This document shows, piece by piece, positions 52,022-60,764 of a stretch of DNA of 64,000 nucleotides. The DNA lies in contig NZ_JBHTBR010000002.1 of the NCBI RefSeq assembly GCF_042665075.1, positions 1,302,001-1,366,000 of the forward strand, written 5' to 3'. The notes beneath the pieces were generated by a model that ran no database searches, was not told the origin of the DNA, and saw nothing but the letters and a program-made list of their open reading frames with translations. The position numbers and the translations under genes were made by a program. Numbering within the stretch: position 1 is the first letter of the stretch; each line of letters opens with the position of its first letter. This stretch comes from Hirschia litorea (GTDB lineage Bacteria; Pseudomonadota; Alphaproteobacteria; Caulobacterales; Hyphomonadaceae).

Positions 52022-52765
52022 ATGACCACACCACAAACACCTTCGCTGTCAGTAGATTTTGCCAATGTTCAAAATTGGGTCTTCGATCTAGACAATACGC
52101 TCTATCCGGCAGCTTGCGATCTGTTTGCCGAAATTGATCAACGTATGACAGCCTTTGTCATGCGCCAGCTTGATCTGCCCCATGATGAAGCGCGCGCCAT
52201 TCAAAAAGATTACTATGCCCGCTATGGCACCACACTGCGCGGCATGATGATTGAGCATGGATTAGATCCCACCACATTTATGAACTATGTCCACGACATT
52301 GATCATAGCCCCTTAGATGCCGCACCAGACATCAAAGCACAGCTCAGTGCCCTTCCCGGTAAGAAATACATCTATACAAATGGCTCAACCTGCCACGCTG
52401 AAAAAGTGTCTCGCTATATGGGCATTGATCACCTGTTCGACGATATGATCTGCATTGCCAAATCCAACTTTCTGCCAAAGCATGAAGATGGAGCTTTTGA
52501 TCGCTTCATTGAATTAACAGGTGTGGACCCCAAAAAATCCGCGATGTTTGAAGACTTATCCAGAAATTTGATCCCAGCTCACCAGCTTGGCTTCAAGACG
52601 GTACTTGTCACATCGCTCAAGGATTGGAGCCACGAACCAGAGGGTGTGCGCCCCGCACACGCAGATGATGCAAAGCCAGTGCACGTACACCACACAACAA
52701 ATGATCTTCCTCAGTTCTTGATTGATATAGTCGCAAACATTGCGCCCAAAGCTGAAGCAAGCTAA
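52022..52765 (+). CDS. Pyrimidine 5'-nucleotidase-like HAD protein
   Basis: A 247-residue HAD-superfamily protein. Motif I is FDLDNTLYP, motif II is IYTNGSTCHAEKV, a Lys lies in LPKHEDG, and motif IV is MFEDLSRNL. The family hydrolyses nucleoside monophosphates, as in the SDT1-like group. The ATG at 52022 directly follows the DUF1036 stop, giving an operon argB-DUF1036-HAD-dapD. The upstream ATG at 51971 belongs to the DUF1036 frame. Confidence 0.88.
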   Translation: MTTPQTPSLSVDFANVQNWVFDLDNTLYPAACDLFAEIDQRMTAFVMRQLDLPHDEARAIQKDYYARYGTTLRGMMIEHGLDPTTFMNYVHDIDHSPLDAAPDIKAQLSALPGKKYIYTNGSTCHAEKVSRYMGIDHLFDDMICIAKSNFLPKHEDGAFDRFIELTGVDPKKSAMFEDLSRNLIPAHQLGFKTVLVTSLKDWSHEPEGVRPAHADDAKPVHVHHTTNDLPQFLIDIVANIAPKAEAS

Positions 52766-52809
52766 CCCCTGCCTCAGATTTTTAATAAACCAGACGAAAG
52801 CCAGACCCC

Positions 52810-53643
52810 ATGACTGATATCTCCGCCCTAGAAGTTGCCATCAATGCCGCTTGGGATGCACGCGACACAATCTCAACTGATACACAAGGTGGGATCCGTG
52901 ATGCGGTGACAACAGCCCTCCTCCTTACAGATCAAGGTGTATTGCGTGCTGCTGAACCAGATGGTCAAGGCGGCTGGAAAGTGAATGAGTGGGTAAAGAA
53001 AGCTGTCCTTCTATCATTCCGCCTAAACCCGAATGAAATCATCAAAGGCGGACCAGGTGAAGCAACTTGGTTTGATAAAGTGCCATCAAAATTTGAAGGA
53101 TGGGGTGAAGCAGAATTTAAACAAGCTGGTTTCCGCGCTGTACCAAATTGTACCGTGCGCCGTGGTTCATATGTCGCCAAAAACACTGTCCTCATGCCAT
53201 CATTTATCAATATCGGTGCATATGTTGATGAAGGCACAATGGTCGACACATGGGCAACAGTTGGTTCCTGTGCCCAAATCGGTAAGAATGTCCACATCTC
53301 AGGTGGAGCCGGTATTGGCGGCGTGCTTGAGCCACTCCAAGCAAGCCCAGTTATCATTGAAGACAATTGCTTCATCGGTGCCCGTGCAGAAGTTGCCGAA
53401 GGCGTCATCGTGCGCGAGGGTTCAGTATTAGCAATGGGAACATTCATTTCCCAATCCACAAAAATCGTTGACCGCGCCACAGGTGAATTCACCTATGGTG
53501 AAGTACCGCCATACTCAGTTGTCGTTCCTGGTGCTATGCCATCTAAAAACGGCGGCCCATCTTTGGCGTGTGTTGTCATCGTGAAAACAGTTGACGCTAA
53601 AACACGCTCAAAAACAGGCGTAAACGAACTGCTACGCGACTAA
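52810..53643 (+). CDS. dapD: Tetrahydrodipicolinate N-succinyltransferase
   Basis: A 277-residue DapD. The N-terminal helical domain is followed by the left-handed beta-helix hexapeptide repeats (about 110-235) with YVDEGTMVDTWATVGSCAQIGKNVHISGGAGIGG in the active-site region. It transfers succinyl from succinyl-CoA to tetrahydrodipicolinate for lysine and peptidoglycan. It lies 44 bases after the HAD gene in the same direction. Confidence 0.95.
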   Translation: MTDISALEVAINAAWDARDTISTDTQGGIRDAVTTALLLTDQGVLRAAEPDGQGGWKVNEWVKKAVLLSFRLNPNEIIKGGPGEATWFDKVPSKFEGWGEAEFKQAGFRAVPNCTVRRGSYVAKNTVLMPSFINIGAYVDEGTMVDTWATVGSCAQIGKNVHISGGAGIGGVLEPLQASPVIIEDNCFIGARAEVAEGVIVREGSVLAMGTFISQSTKIVDRATGEFTYGEVPPYSVVVPGAMPSKNGGPSLACVVIVKTVDAKTRSKTGVNELLRD

Positions 53644-53669
53644 ATACGCACCTTTAATTTGGCGCTGCG

Positions 53670-54449
53670 CTAAGCGAAAGTCACCTCGACATTTTGCTCA
53701 AGCATATCCGCAGCGCCAAATATTGTCATAAAGCTGATATCCGTCGCATCACGCCCAACTGCCATGCGCGCCATATGTTCGATGGGAGCCAATCCTGTTG
53801 GATCTACAAGATACCATTCTCCATTCAACCACACTTCCACAACAGCATGAAAATCAGGCGGGCTCACCTCTGGCGCATAAACTGACACCATGCGCGCAGG
53901 AACACCGGCGGCACGCGCAAATGCAATCAATAAGTGGGCATAATCTCGACACACACCACGGCGGGCAAAAAACGTATCGGAAGCTGTCGTCGTCTCATTG
54001 CTCGACCCAGACGCATACGTCATATTCTGATAAAGCCATTGCGACATAGCCTCAATCTTATCGCCCAGACAATCTTGCTGAAACGTCGCCTGTACAAATG
54101 CCGCCATATTATCGGACTCACAATATCGGCTCGCAAACAAATACGGTATCACATAGGGCGGCAAATCTTCATGAAGACTAGCATTTACGCCTGAAGTACG
54201 TCTCGCCTGCCTTTGAATATCGACTTCTGCTTGGTAGTGAATTTCCAACACACCAGCAGCCCCTTTAATCCAAGTGCGCCGCCCTAATCCATCGACACCT
54301 TCAGCGGTATGCAATGTTGGGCCAGCCGATATGCTTAGCTGATCTTGTATCAGTTTTTGATCCGACATTGGAATAACTTCTACGGCCAGCAAAACATCCG
54401 AAGGAGTCGCAAATGAATATTTCAAAGACGTGTTCACATTTATACGCAT
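53670..54449 (-). CDS. Transglutaminase-like cysteine protein
   Basis: A 259-residue protein with the transglutaminase/protease core: Cys in RRGVCRDYAHLLIAF, His in PDFHAVVEVWLNGEW and Asp in VDPTGLAP. An N-terminal beta region precedes it. This group (Bact_transglu_N type) acts as a protease or amidase in many bacteria. Start at 54449 (MRINVN) is chosen; the ATG at 54587 gives an unlikely hydrophobic and cysteine-rich extension. Confidence 0.9.
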   Translation of the reverse strand: MRINVNTSLKYSFATPSDVLLAVEVIPMSDQKLIQDQLSISAGPTLHTAEGVDGLGRRTWIKGAAGVLEIHYQAEVDIQRQARRTSGVNASLHEDLPPYVIPYLFASRYCESDNMAAFVQATFQQDCLGDKIEAMSQWLYQNMTYASGSSNETTTASDTFFARRGVCRDYAHLLIAFARAAGVPARMVSVYAPEVSPPDFHAVVEVWLNGEWYLVDPTGLAPIEHMARMAVGRDATDISFMTIFGAADMLEQNVEVTFA

Positions 54450-54561
54450 AAAATATCCCAAATTTTTGCAAAAGACGTTACGCAATATCACGCATCGACC
54501 TGCCCTAAGCACTACTCCCAATCCGTGACTTTGTTCCAATTTAATTTGCGCAAAGCACACG

Positions 54562-54594
54562 AAAAAGCCGAAACAGGTAAAATCCACTTCGGCT
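54562..54594 (-). terminator. Terminator of the methyltransferase gene
   Basis: On the minus strand AGCCGAA and TTCGGCT form a stem followed by TTTTT. Confidence 0.75.
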
Positions 54595-54622
54595 CTAAAA
54601 TATTTGATTGTCGGCTATCTAT

Positions 54623-55378
54623 CTATTTTTCAAATTCAATCAGCACATACCAAGCTAGAAAGCGCACACCCGGCACCAAGAAAATAGCCGAATCCAACAG
54701 CTCGCTGGCTCCCAGCGCAAACTTATGAACGGGTGTGTTTCTCAAAGGCGTCGTGCCGATAGTGGTTAGACCGTAAAACTTGGTACTCACGCGACGAAAA
54801 TGCTTCCGAAAGATTTTCCAATCCGACACAAGCAATGGATGCTCATCTGGTGTGCGTGCTTCGGGTGTCGCATTTCGATACATATTTATCACTGGGTTAT
54901 GCCCCAATGGCTCCATGAATACTGCGCGTCCATCCTTAGCTAACATTCGGCTAATTTGGCTAATTGATTTGTCCAGATCTAGATGGTGCAAAATCCCGGC
55001 ACCAAATATGAAATCAAAAGCGCCATCTTCAAACGTTGGCTCTTCCGCATTCATGACTGAAAGCGCAGCGTTCTTATATCCTAGATTATCAATCTTCCCT
55101 TGGCCTATCTCCACAGCACTATCGGAAATATCAATACCTTTGATATCAAGCGCTTTGGGAGCGTATTTGGATACGTTTTCTCCATAGCTACAGCCATATT
55201 CCAGCGATCGCTTGTCCGCTATAGATGTTTCAATCTGCGCGTAATAATCTTTGAAACAACCTCGAATAGAGTCGTAATACTTATCTTGAACATCACGTGC
55301 GTCATGTTCTTCAGCAAACCTTTCATTATGGAATGCTTTCTCACGCGCTATCTTATCTTCAATTATAACTTGTTGCAC
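54623..55378 (-). CDS. Class I SAM-dependent methyltransferase
   Basis: A 251-residue protein. Motif I is LEYGCSYGENVS near 58-69, followed by GIDISDSAVEIG and the post-motif FDFIFGAGILHHLD. The C-terminal part is not characteristic of a known target. The methyl acceptor is not known. It is in the same direction as the truA/fmt/def genes but separated by a 130-base AT-rich spacer. Confidence 0.85.
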   Translation of the reverse strand: MQQVIIEDKIAREKAFHNERFAEEHDARDVQDKYYDSIRGCFKDYYAQIETSIADKRSLEYGCSYGENVSKYAPKALDIKGIDISDSAVEIGQGKIDNLGYKNAALSVMNAEEPTFEDGAFDFIFGAGILHHLDLDKSISQISRMLAKDGRAVFMEPLGHNPVINMYRNATPEARTPDEHPLLVSDWKIFRKHFRRVSTKFYGLTTIGTTPLRNTPVHKFALGASELLDSAIFLVPGVRFLAWYVLIEFEK

Positions 55379-55509
55379 TAAACCTATCCCCCAATAGTTA
55401 TCGTGTTGCTTTAATATCTTAGTATTATTATTGTTTTAGCAACACTACCTAAATAATCAGTCAATTATATATGCAATTATTGTGACAAATTACAGAATAA
55501 CTACCATAT

Positions 55510-56253
55510 TTATTGAGGGTAATCAACTTTCGTCAGGTATAAGCCATCTGGAGGGGCGACTTCACCACACATTTGGCGGTCTTTTGCTTCAAGTATATCT
55601 TGCATCCAAGCTACTGACTTGCGCCCTCGACCGATATCTACAAGTGACCCAGTAATAGAGCGCACTTGTCTGTGTAGAAATGATGGTGCTGACACACAAA
55701 TGCGTATCTCTTGACCATTTCGAATGACATCAATTTTAGATAGAGTTTTGATAGGGCTTTTCGCCTGACACTGCACATCTCGAAATGTCGAGAAATCGTG
55801 CAAACCAACAAGTGATTGGGCGGCTTCATGCATCGCATCGCTATCTATCGGGGTATATACCCGCCAAGCATGGCCGCGATCAAAGGTAAGGTTCGCACGG
55901 CGATCTATAATGCGATATATATAATGGCGTGCTTCTGCTGAAAATCTAGCATGAAATTCATCACTCACTTCTTCCGCTTCCAAAACAGCAACCGGCTCGC
56001 GTTTCATAAAATGGTTCATCGCATCGCGTACACGGTCTGCGGTGAAGTCTTTATTCAAGTCAATATGCGCAACCTGCCCCATGGCATGCACGCCTGCATC
56101 CGTACGTCCGGCTCCAAATACGGTTACATCCTCACCTGAGAATTTCTTGATCGCATCTTCCAGCACTTGCTGCACTGACAAGTGTGTTGGCTGTCTCTGC
56201 CACCCGACATAGGGTGCACCATCATATTCGATTGTCAGCTTAAAACGAGCCAT
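55510..56253 (-). CDS. truA: tRNA pseudouridine synthase A
   Basis: A 247-residue TruA. The catalytic Asp is in GRTDAGVHAMGQ (about residue 51), with FHARFSAEARHYIYRI and FLHRQVRSITGSLVDIGRG. It modifies uridines 38-40 in tRNA anticodon stems. It is the last gene of a def-fmt-truA run, five bases after fmt. Confidence 0.95.
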   Translation of the reverse strand: MARFKLTIEYDGAPYVGWQRQPTHLSVQQVLEDAIKKFSGEDVTVFGAGRTDAGVHAMGQVAHIDLNKDFTADRVRDAMNHFMKREPVAVLEAEEVSDEFHARFSAEARHYIYRIIDRRANLTFDRGHAWRVYTPIDSDAMHEAAQSLVGLHDFSTFRDVQCQAKSPIKTLSKIDVIRNGQEIRICVSAPSFLHRQVRSITGSLVDIGRGRKSVAWMQDILEAKDRQMCGEVAPPDGLYLTKVDYPQ

Positions 56254-56258
56254 GAGTA

Positions 56259-57191
56259 TTACGCGAGTATCACGCCTTCCGGTAAATCATTTCCGCGCAA
56301 AAAGTCTTCTCCACTCATGGCAGATTTACCAGCGCGCTGAAGCCGCTTTAACCGCACAGCATTTTCGCCACAAGCAATCAGGAGACTATCATCAAGCACT
56401 TCTCCCGCATTCCCCGTCCCTGAACTATCGGCAACTTCCAGCACTTTAACTCGCACCGGTCCTTTAGGCGTTTCCATTTCAAACCAAGCACCGGGAAATG
56501 GCGATAATCCGTGGATATGCTGGCGCACTTCATTAGCAGATAAAGACCAATCAATTCGCGTTTCTTCATTGGTCAGTTTATGCGCGTATTCAATTCCTTC
56601 AGTCGATTGAGGTACAAAAACACCCACACCGCTTTCTAGCTGTGAGATGGCATCTACCAGTAGACTAGCACCCGCCATGCAGAGCGCATCATGCAGGCTA
56701 CCAGCCGTAGTGCAGGGCGTTACCTCAACCTCTACAGACGCCATCACTGGCCCAGTATCTAGCCCTGCTTCCATCTGCATGATCTGCACACCTGTCACAT
56801 CATCTCCTGCCATAATTGCACGTTGAATGGGTGCGGCTCCGCGCCAACGCGGCAAAAGACTAGCGTGAGCATTAATGCAGCCTAGTCGCGGTGCATCTAA
56901 AACAGCCTGAGGTAAAATCAGGCCATATGCCACAACAACAGCAAGGTCTGCATTTAAATCTGCAAACGCTTTCAATTCTTCTTCTGATTTCAATGATTTA
57001 GGGGTGCGAACTTCTATACCCAGCGCCTCTGCAGCGGCATGAACAGGCGTTTTGCGCTCTTCCTTACCCCGCCCTGCACGTCTTGGCGGTTGCGAATACA
57101 CGCACACCACTTCATGCCCAGCCTCAACAATTGCTTTCAAACAAGGAACGGAGAAATCGGGGGATCCCATAAAAACCAGTTTAAGGCTCAT
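56259..57191 (-). CDS. fmt: Methionyl-tRNA formyltransferase
   Basis: A 310-residue enzyme with the formyltransferase motifs NAHASLLPRWRGAAPIQRAI (HxSLLP) and the C-terminal OB-fold. It formylates initiator Met-tRNA. It lies 51 bases after def, which removes the formyl group later; the pair is a conserved partnership. Confidence 0.95.
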   Translation of the reverse strand: MSLKLVFMGSPDFSVPCLKAIVEAGHEVVCVYSQPPRRAGRGKEERKTPVHAAAEALGIEVRTPKSLKSEEELKAFADLNADLAVVVAYGLILPQAVLDAPRLGCINAHASLLPRWRGAAPIQRAIMAGDDVTGVQIMQMEAGLDTGPVMASVEVEVTPCTTAGSLHDALCMAGASLLVDAISQLESGVGVFVPQSTEGIEYAHKLTNEETRIDWSLSANEVRQHIHGLSPFPGAWFEMETPKGPVRVKVLEVADSSGTGNAGEVLDDSLLIACGENAVRLKRLQRAGKSAMSGEDFLRGNDLPEGVILA

Positions 57192-57242
57192 TTATCGATC
57201 CCCTCTATATTGTTGTTTAAATTATCGCTGAAAATCAAACTC

Positions 57243-57788
57243 TTAGTGGTTGCAGTTTGGTCCATGCACGTGTGGGACAGGCGCAAATTTCTTTGCTTTC
57301 TTCACTTTATCAATGGCCCGCGTGCGTTTTAAGCGTGATAGATAATCTATGAAAAGCTTACCTTCAAGATGATCCATCTCATGCTGAATACAAGTCGCGT
57401 AAAGCCCTTCAGCCCACTCTTCAACTTCTTTGCCATTATAGTCCAAATATTTCAGCCTTACGCGCTCAGAGCGTTCAACCGTTTCGTAAATATCTGGCAC
57501 AGACAAACAACCTTCATCATAAGGTTTTGTTTCTTCAACAGTTTCAAGAATTTCTGGATTTACAAAATACTGTGGTTTTGGCTCATCATCCTTATCGGAT
57601 AAGTCCATCACGATCACACGCAATGGCTCTCCAATCTGAATTGCAGCAAGGCCAATACCCGGCGCATCATACATGGTTTCAAGCATGTCATCCATCAGTG
57701 CGCGGATGTCATCGGTCACAGCATCAACCGGCTTGGAAATCTCTTTAAGAAGAGGATTAGGTACTGTTATTATAGGGCGTATTGTCAT
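57243..57788 (-). CDS. def: Peptide deformylase
   Basis: A 181-residue metalloenzyme. The three motifs are GIGLAAIQIG, EGCLSVP and QHEMDHLEG; Cys and two His bind iron. The C-terminal tail ends with HVHGPNCNH. It removes formyl from new proteins. Confidence 0.95.
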   Translation of the reverse strand: MTIRPIITVPNPLLKEISKPVDAVTDDIRALMDDMLETMYDAPGIGLAAIQIGEPLRVIVMDLSDKDDEPKPQYFVNPEILETVEETKPYDEGCLSVPDIYETVERSERVRLKYLDYNGKEVEEWAEGLYATCIQHEMDHLEGKLFIDYLSRLKRTRAIDKVKKAKKFAPVPHVHGPNCNH

Positions 57789-57840
57789 GTGGCTTAGCTA
57801 AGTGTGAAGGCGTGTTTCGTCAAGAACAAGTCCAGACAAA

Positions 57841-59370
57841 TCACACGATATTAGAATTATCGGATGTAATACGATCAGGTATATCAGCTGACTCAGTAGA
57901 TTTGAACACCAAATCCCGCCCCCTTACAGGTTCTCTCACATTATCTTCAATATCTTCCAAATCAGGAATGGACTTGCCTTCTGCACTCACCCCTAAAGCA
58001 TCAAATTTACGCGCTTGAGGCAGCACTTTCGTCTCTAACGTTCCCACCATTTCATTATACGCTGATGAAGCACCGCTTAAATGACGCCCCATTTTCAAGA
58101 CTTTATCTCCAAGAATAGAAATCCGGCTATAAAGTTCACGCGCCAAATCCGTCACCTCTTTGGTATTCTGCGCAGCGCTTTCTTGACGCCAACCAAATGC
58201 GACCGCCTTCGCCAATGCCACCAATGTTGAAGGCGTCACGATTATCACTTTATTACGCGCCGCATAATCAAACAGGTCACGATCTGAACTTAAGGCCGCT
58301 GCATAAAAATTCTCACCCGGCACAAACATCGCCACAAAATCAACTGTGTCTGGCAATTGCGCCCAATACGCTTTTCGCGCCAGAGTCGTCACATGGTCAC
58401 GCATTTTTCGAGCATGGGTTTGCAATAACATATTCTGACGCTGCACATCGCTCTCATCAGCTGCTTGCAGAAAATCATCCACACTCACCTTGGAATCTAT
58501 AACGAGATGCCGCCCACCAGGCATGCGCACCACCACATCAGGACGGATATTAGCGCCGTCCTCTACATTAGCATGCACCTGCTCTGAAAAATCAGCATGT
58601 TCAGATAACCCCGCCATTTCCAACACATTACGCAGCGTTTCTTCTCCCCATCGTCCTCCTGATTTAGGCGCAGACAATGCATTCGCTAATTTACCCGTCA
58701 CATTTTGGGTTTCAACCATAACTTGAGAGAGTTTCTCTATCTCCGTGCGCAAGGAGGACCGATCCTCATTGCGCACCTTCTCTATATTCTCAACCTTCTG
58801 ACTAAACTGAGAAAAGCTCTCCTTAATCGGGCCGATCATACGCGCCAAATCCGCCTGCGAAACCTCTTTGTGTTGGCGCATTTGCTCATTGGCGATTTCA
58901 AGAAATTGCTTTTGTGATTGACGCAAAGCGCTATCTGCGAGCTGTTGAAACTTTTGATGAATTTCAGCGTTCAAAGCCTTCATCGTACTTCTCTCAGCGG
59001 CGAAAGCTTTCTCCCGTTCTTGTTGTGTCGCTTCCAGTCCGGCCAATTTGCGCGACACGTTTTCAGCATGAGTGCGATATTGATCCGCTTTGCTATTTTG
59101 CGCGAGTAACTCCTGCTTTTCTGCTGCCCATAATTGCGCATCCCGATGATAAGCTTGCTCAACAGATTGAAGCTTCAATGCTCCCACCTCAACCTCACCT
59201 TTAAGCAAATGCGTCTCCGCAACAAAATGCTCCTGCATAGACTTACGCACACGCGACAAGCGAAAACCGAGTATTAATGATAAAATTATCGCAACGACGG
59301 CAACACCGAAGAAACAAACATGATACAAATCGAAAACGAGCGCGTAATCGCCAAAGAAAAATGAGAACAT
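57841..59370 (-). CDS. rmuC: DNA recombination protein RmuC
   Basis: A 509-residue protein with one N-terminal membrane helix (about 15-40), a long coiled-coil (about 45-220) and the RmuC domain with WGEETLRNVLEMAGL, PGGRHLVIDSKVS and MFVPGENFYAAAL. The domain is a predicted restriction-nuclease-fold protein that limits inverted-repeat recombination. It lies between recR and def in the same direction. Confidence 0.93.
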   Translation of the reverse strand: MFSFFFGDYALVFDLYHVCFFGVAVVAIILSLILGFRLSRVRKSMQEHFVAETHLLKGEVEVGALKLQSVEQAYHRDAQLWAAEKQELLAQNSKADQYRTHAENVSRKLAGLEATQQEREKAFAAERSTMKALNAEIHQKFQQLADSALRQSQKQFLEIANEQMRQHKEVSQADLARMIGPIKESFSQFSQKVENIEKVRNEDRSSLRTEIEKLSQVMVETQNVTGKLANALSAPKSGGRWGEETLRNVLEMAGLSEHADFSEQVHANVEDGANIRPDVVVRMPGGRHLVIDSKVSVDDFLQAADESDVQRQNMLLQTHARKMRDHVTTLARKAYWAQLPDTVDFVAMFVPGENFYAAALSSDRDLFDYAARNKVIIVTPSTLVALAKAVAFGWRQESAAQNTKEVTDLARELYSRISILGDKVLKMGRHLSGASSAYNEMVGTLETKVLPQARKFDALGVSAEGKSIPDLEDIEDNVREPVRGRDLVFKSTESADIPDRITSDNSNIV

Positions 59371-59464
59371 AACGGGATCATATATCGTTTTTTATTCACC
59401 TACAAGGCGAAATTTTACCAAAAACGAATCACTTATTCACAAGTGTCAAGCAAATAAACAGCAC

Positions 59465-60064
59465 TCACCGCCGCGAGGAAAACGCCGCTGCAATCGTACC
59501 GTCATCAAGAGAGCCCAACTCGCCTCCCACAGGCACACCATGCGCTAAGCGGGACACTTTCACACCGATGGTTTCAAGTTGATCAGCCACATAATGCGCG
59601 GTTGTTTGGCCATCCACAGTCGCATTTAGCGCAAGGATAACTTCTTTCACATGTACCTCGCCGGCCCGCGATATCAGACGCGCTATATTAAGGTCTTCTG
59701 GCCCAATACCATCCAATGCGGACAAGCTACCACCCAGCACGTGATAGCGTCCACGAAAGACACCAGACCGCTCCATAGCCCATAGATCACCCACATCAGC
59801 CAATACGCAGATCACACTCTCATCGCGTCCACCAGATTGGCAAACGGCGCACGGATTTAACGTATCGAAATTTCCACACACCTGACATTGAGATACTTTT
59901 TGCGCTGCATCCGCCATTGCGCGAGACAAAGGCGCAAGCAATTGGTCAGGCTTTTTCAGCAAATGCAGCGCTGCTCGACGCGCCGATCTAGGCCCCATAC
60001 CAGGAAGCTTGGACATCATCTCAATGAGACGCGTAATTTCTGGACCAACAGATCTAGTAGACAT
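59465..60064 (-). CDS. recR: Recombination protein RecR
   Basis: A 199-residue RecR with helix-hairpin-helix KLPGMGPRSARRAALHLL, zinc finger C-x2-C...C-x2-C (CQVCGNFDTLNPCAVC) and a Toprim domain (VICVLADVGDLWAMERSG). It loads RecA with RecF/RecO at gaps. It follows dnaX, ybaB and a small membrane protein on one transcript. Confidence 0.95.
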   Translation of the reverse strand: MSTRSVGPEITRLIEMMSKLPGMGPRSARRAALHLLKKPDQLLAPLSRAMADAAQKVSQCQVCGNFDTLNPCAVCQSGGRDESVICVLADVGDLWAMERSGVFRGRYHVLGGSLSALDGIGPEDLNIARLISRAGEVHVKEVILALNATVDGQTTAHYVADQLETIGVKVSRLAHGVPVGGELGSLDDGTIAAAFSSRR

Positions 60065-60076
60065 TAAAAAACGCGA

Positions 60077-60397
60077 TTATTCCCGACTGAGTAAAAAGCG
60101 TTTAATCGCCGTGCGTATGACTAAAAGCAGCGCCCCCGCTCCTGCAAACATGGTCACACCCAATAATAGATTCGCCATGAAGAAAGCGGCCATAATAGAC
60201 AGGCCAACAGCGCCGCACCACATAAAGAAAAGAACCACATCCAACCAAAATGGAATAGGTGTGTGCGAAGGTAAAAAACCTTTTGGCTCTTTCTTATAGT
60301 CTGATTTTTTTAGAACTTTTTCTTCACTATAAGTATCGCGCCGAAATCCATCCAATGGAATGTCGTCGAAATCTGATTTGGTAACATTATTCATCAC
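60077..60397 (-). CDS. Small membrane protein between ybaB and recR
   Basis: A 106-residue protein with a charged N-terminus (about 1-45) and two hydrophobic helices near 50-75 and 78-95. I do not recognise the family. It is spaced 27 bases after ybaB and 12 bases before recR, so it is part of the dnaX-ybaB-recR operon. That position normally has no gene, so a lineage-specific addition is possible. Confidence 0.75.
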   Translation of the reverse strand: MMNNVTKSDFDDIPLDGFRRDTYSEEKVLKKSDYKKEPKGFLPSHTPIPFWLDVVLFFMWCGAVGLSIMAAFFMANLLLGVTMFAGAGALLLVIRTAIKRFLLSRE

Positions 60398-60424
60398 ATG
60401 AATCCTATGCGAAACTAAATAGCA

Positions 60425-60745
60425 TCAAAATGGCATTTTAAATCCGGGCAGCATTCCCATGCCAGCCGTTGCGCCCTTCATGGCTTCACCATGAGCAGCT
60501 TCCAATTTGCGGCGCGCGTCATCATGTGCAGCCTTCACCAAATCTTCGATAATCTCAGGGTCATTTGGATCAATCAGGCTAGGGTCAATCGACATGCCCG
60601 CCATATCACCCTTTCCTTTAAGCGTAACTTTCACCATTCCACCACCGGATGTTCCAACGGCTTCAATATGTTCAAGCTTTTCTTGAGCTTCCGCCAATTT
60701 GCCTTGCATAGCTTGAGCTTGACGCATTAATTCTTGCATATCCAT
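60425..60745 (-). CDS. YbaB/EbfC nucleoid-associated protein
   Basis: A 106-residue YbaB with the family pattern MDMQELMRQAQAMQGKL and KVTLKGKGDMAGMSIDPSL. It binds DNA as a dimer and is usually located between dnaX and recR, as here. It begins 19 bases after dnaX ends. Confidence 0.95.
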   Translation of the reverse strand: MDMQELMRQAQAMQGKLAEAQEKLEHIEAVGTSGGGMVKVTLKGKGDMAGMSIDPSLIDPNDPEIIEDLVKAAHDDARRKLEAAHGEAMKGATAGMGMLPGFKMPF

Positions 60746-60764
60746 GAGGTATCTCCTCTAAAAT

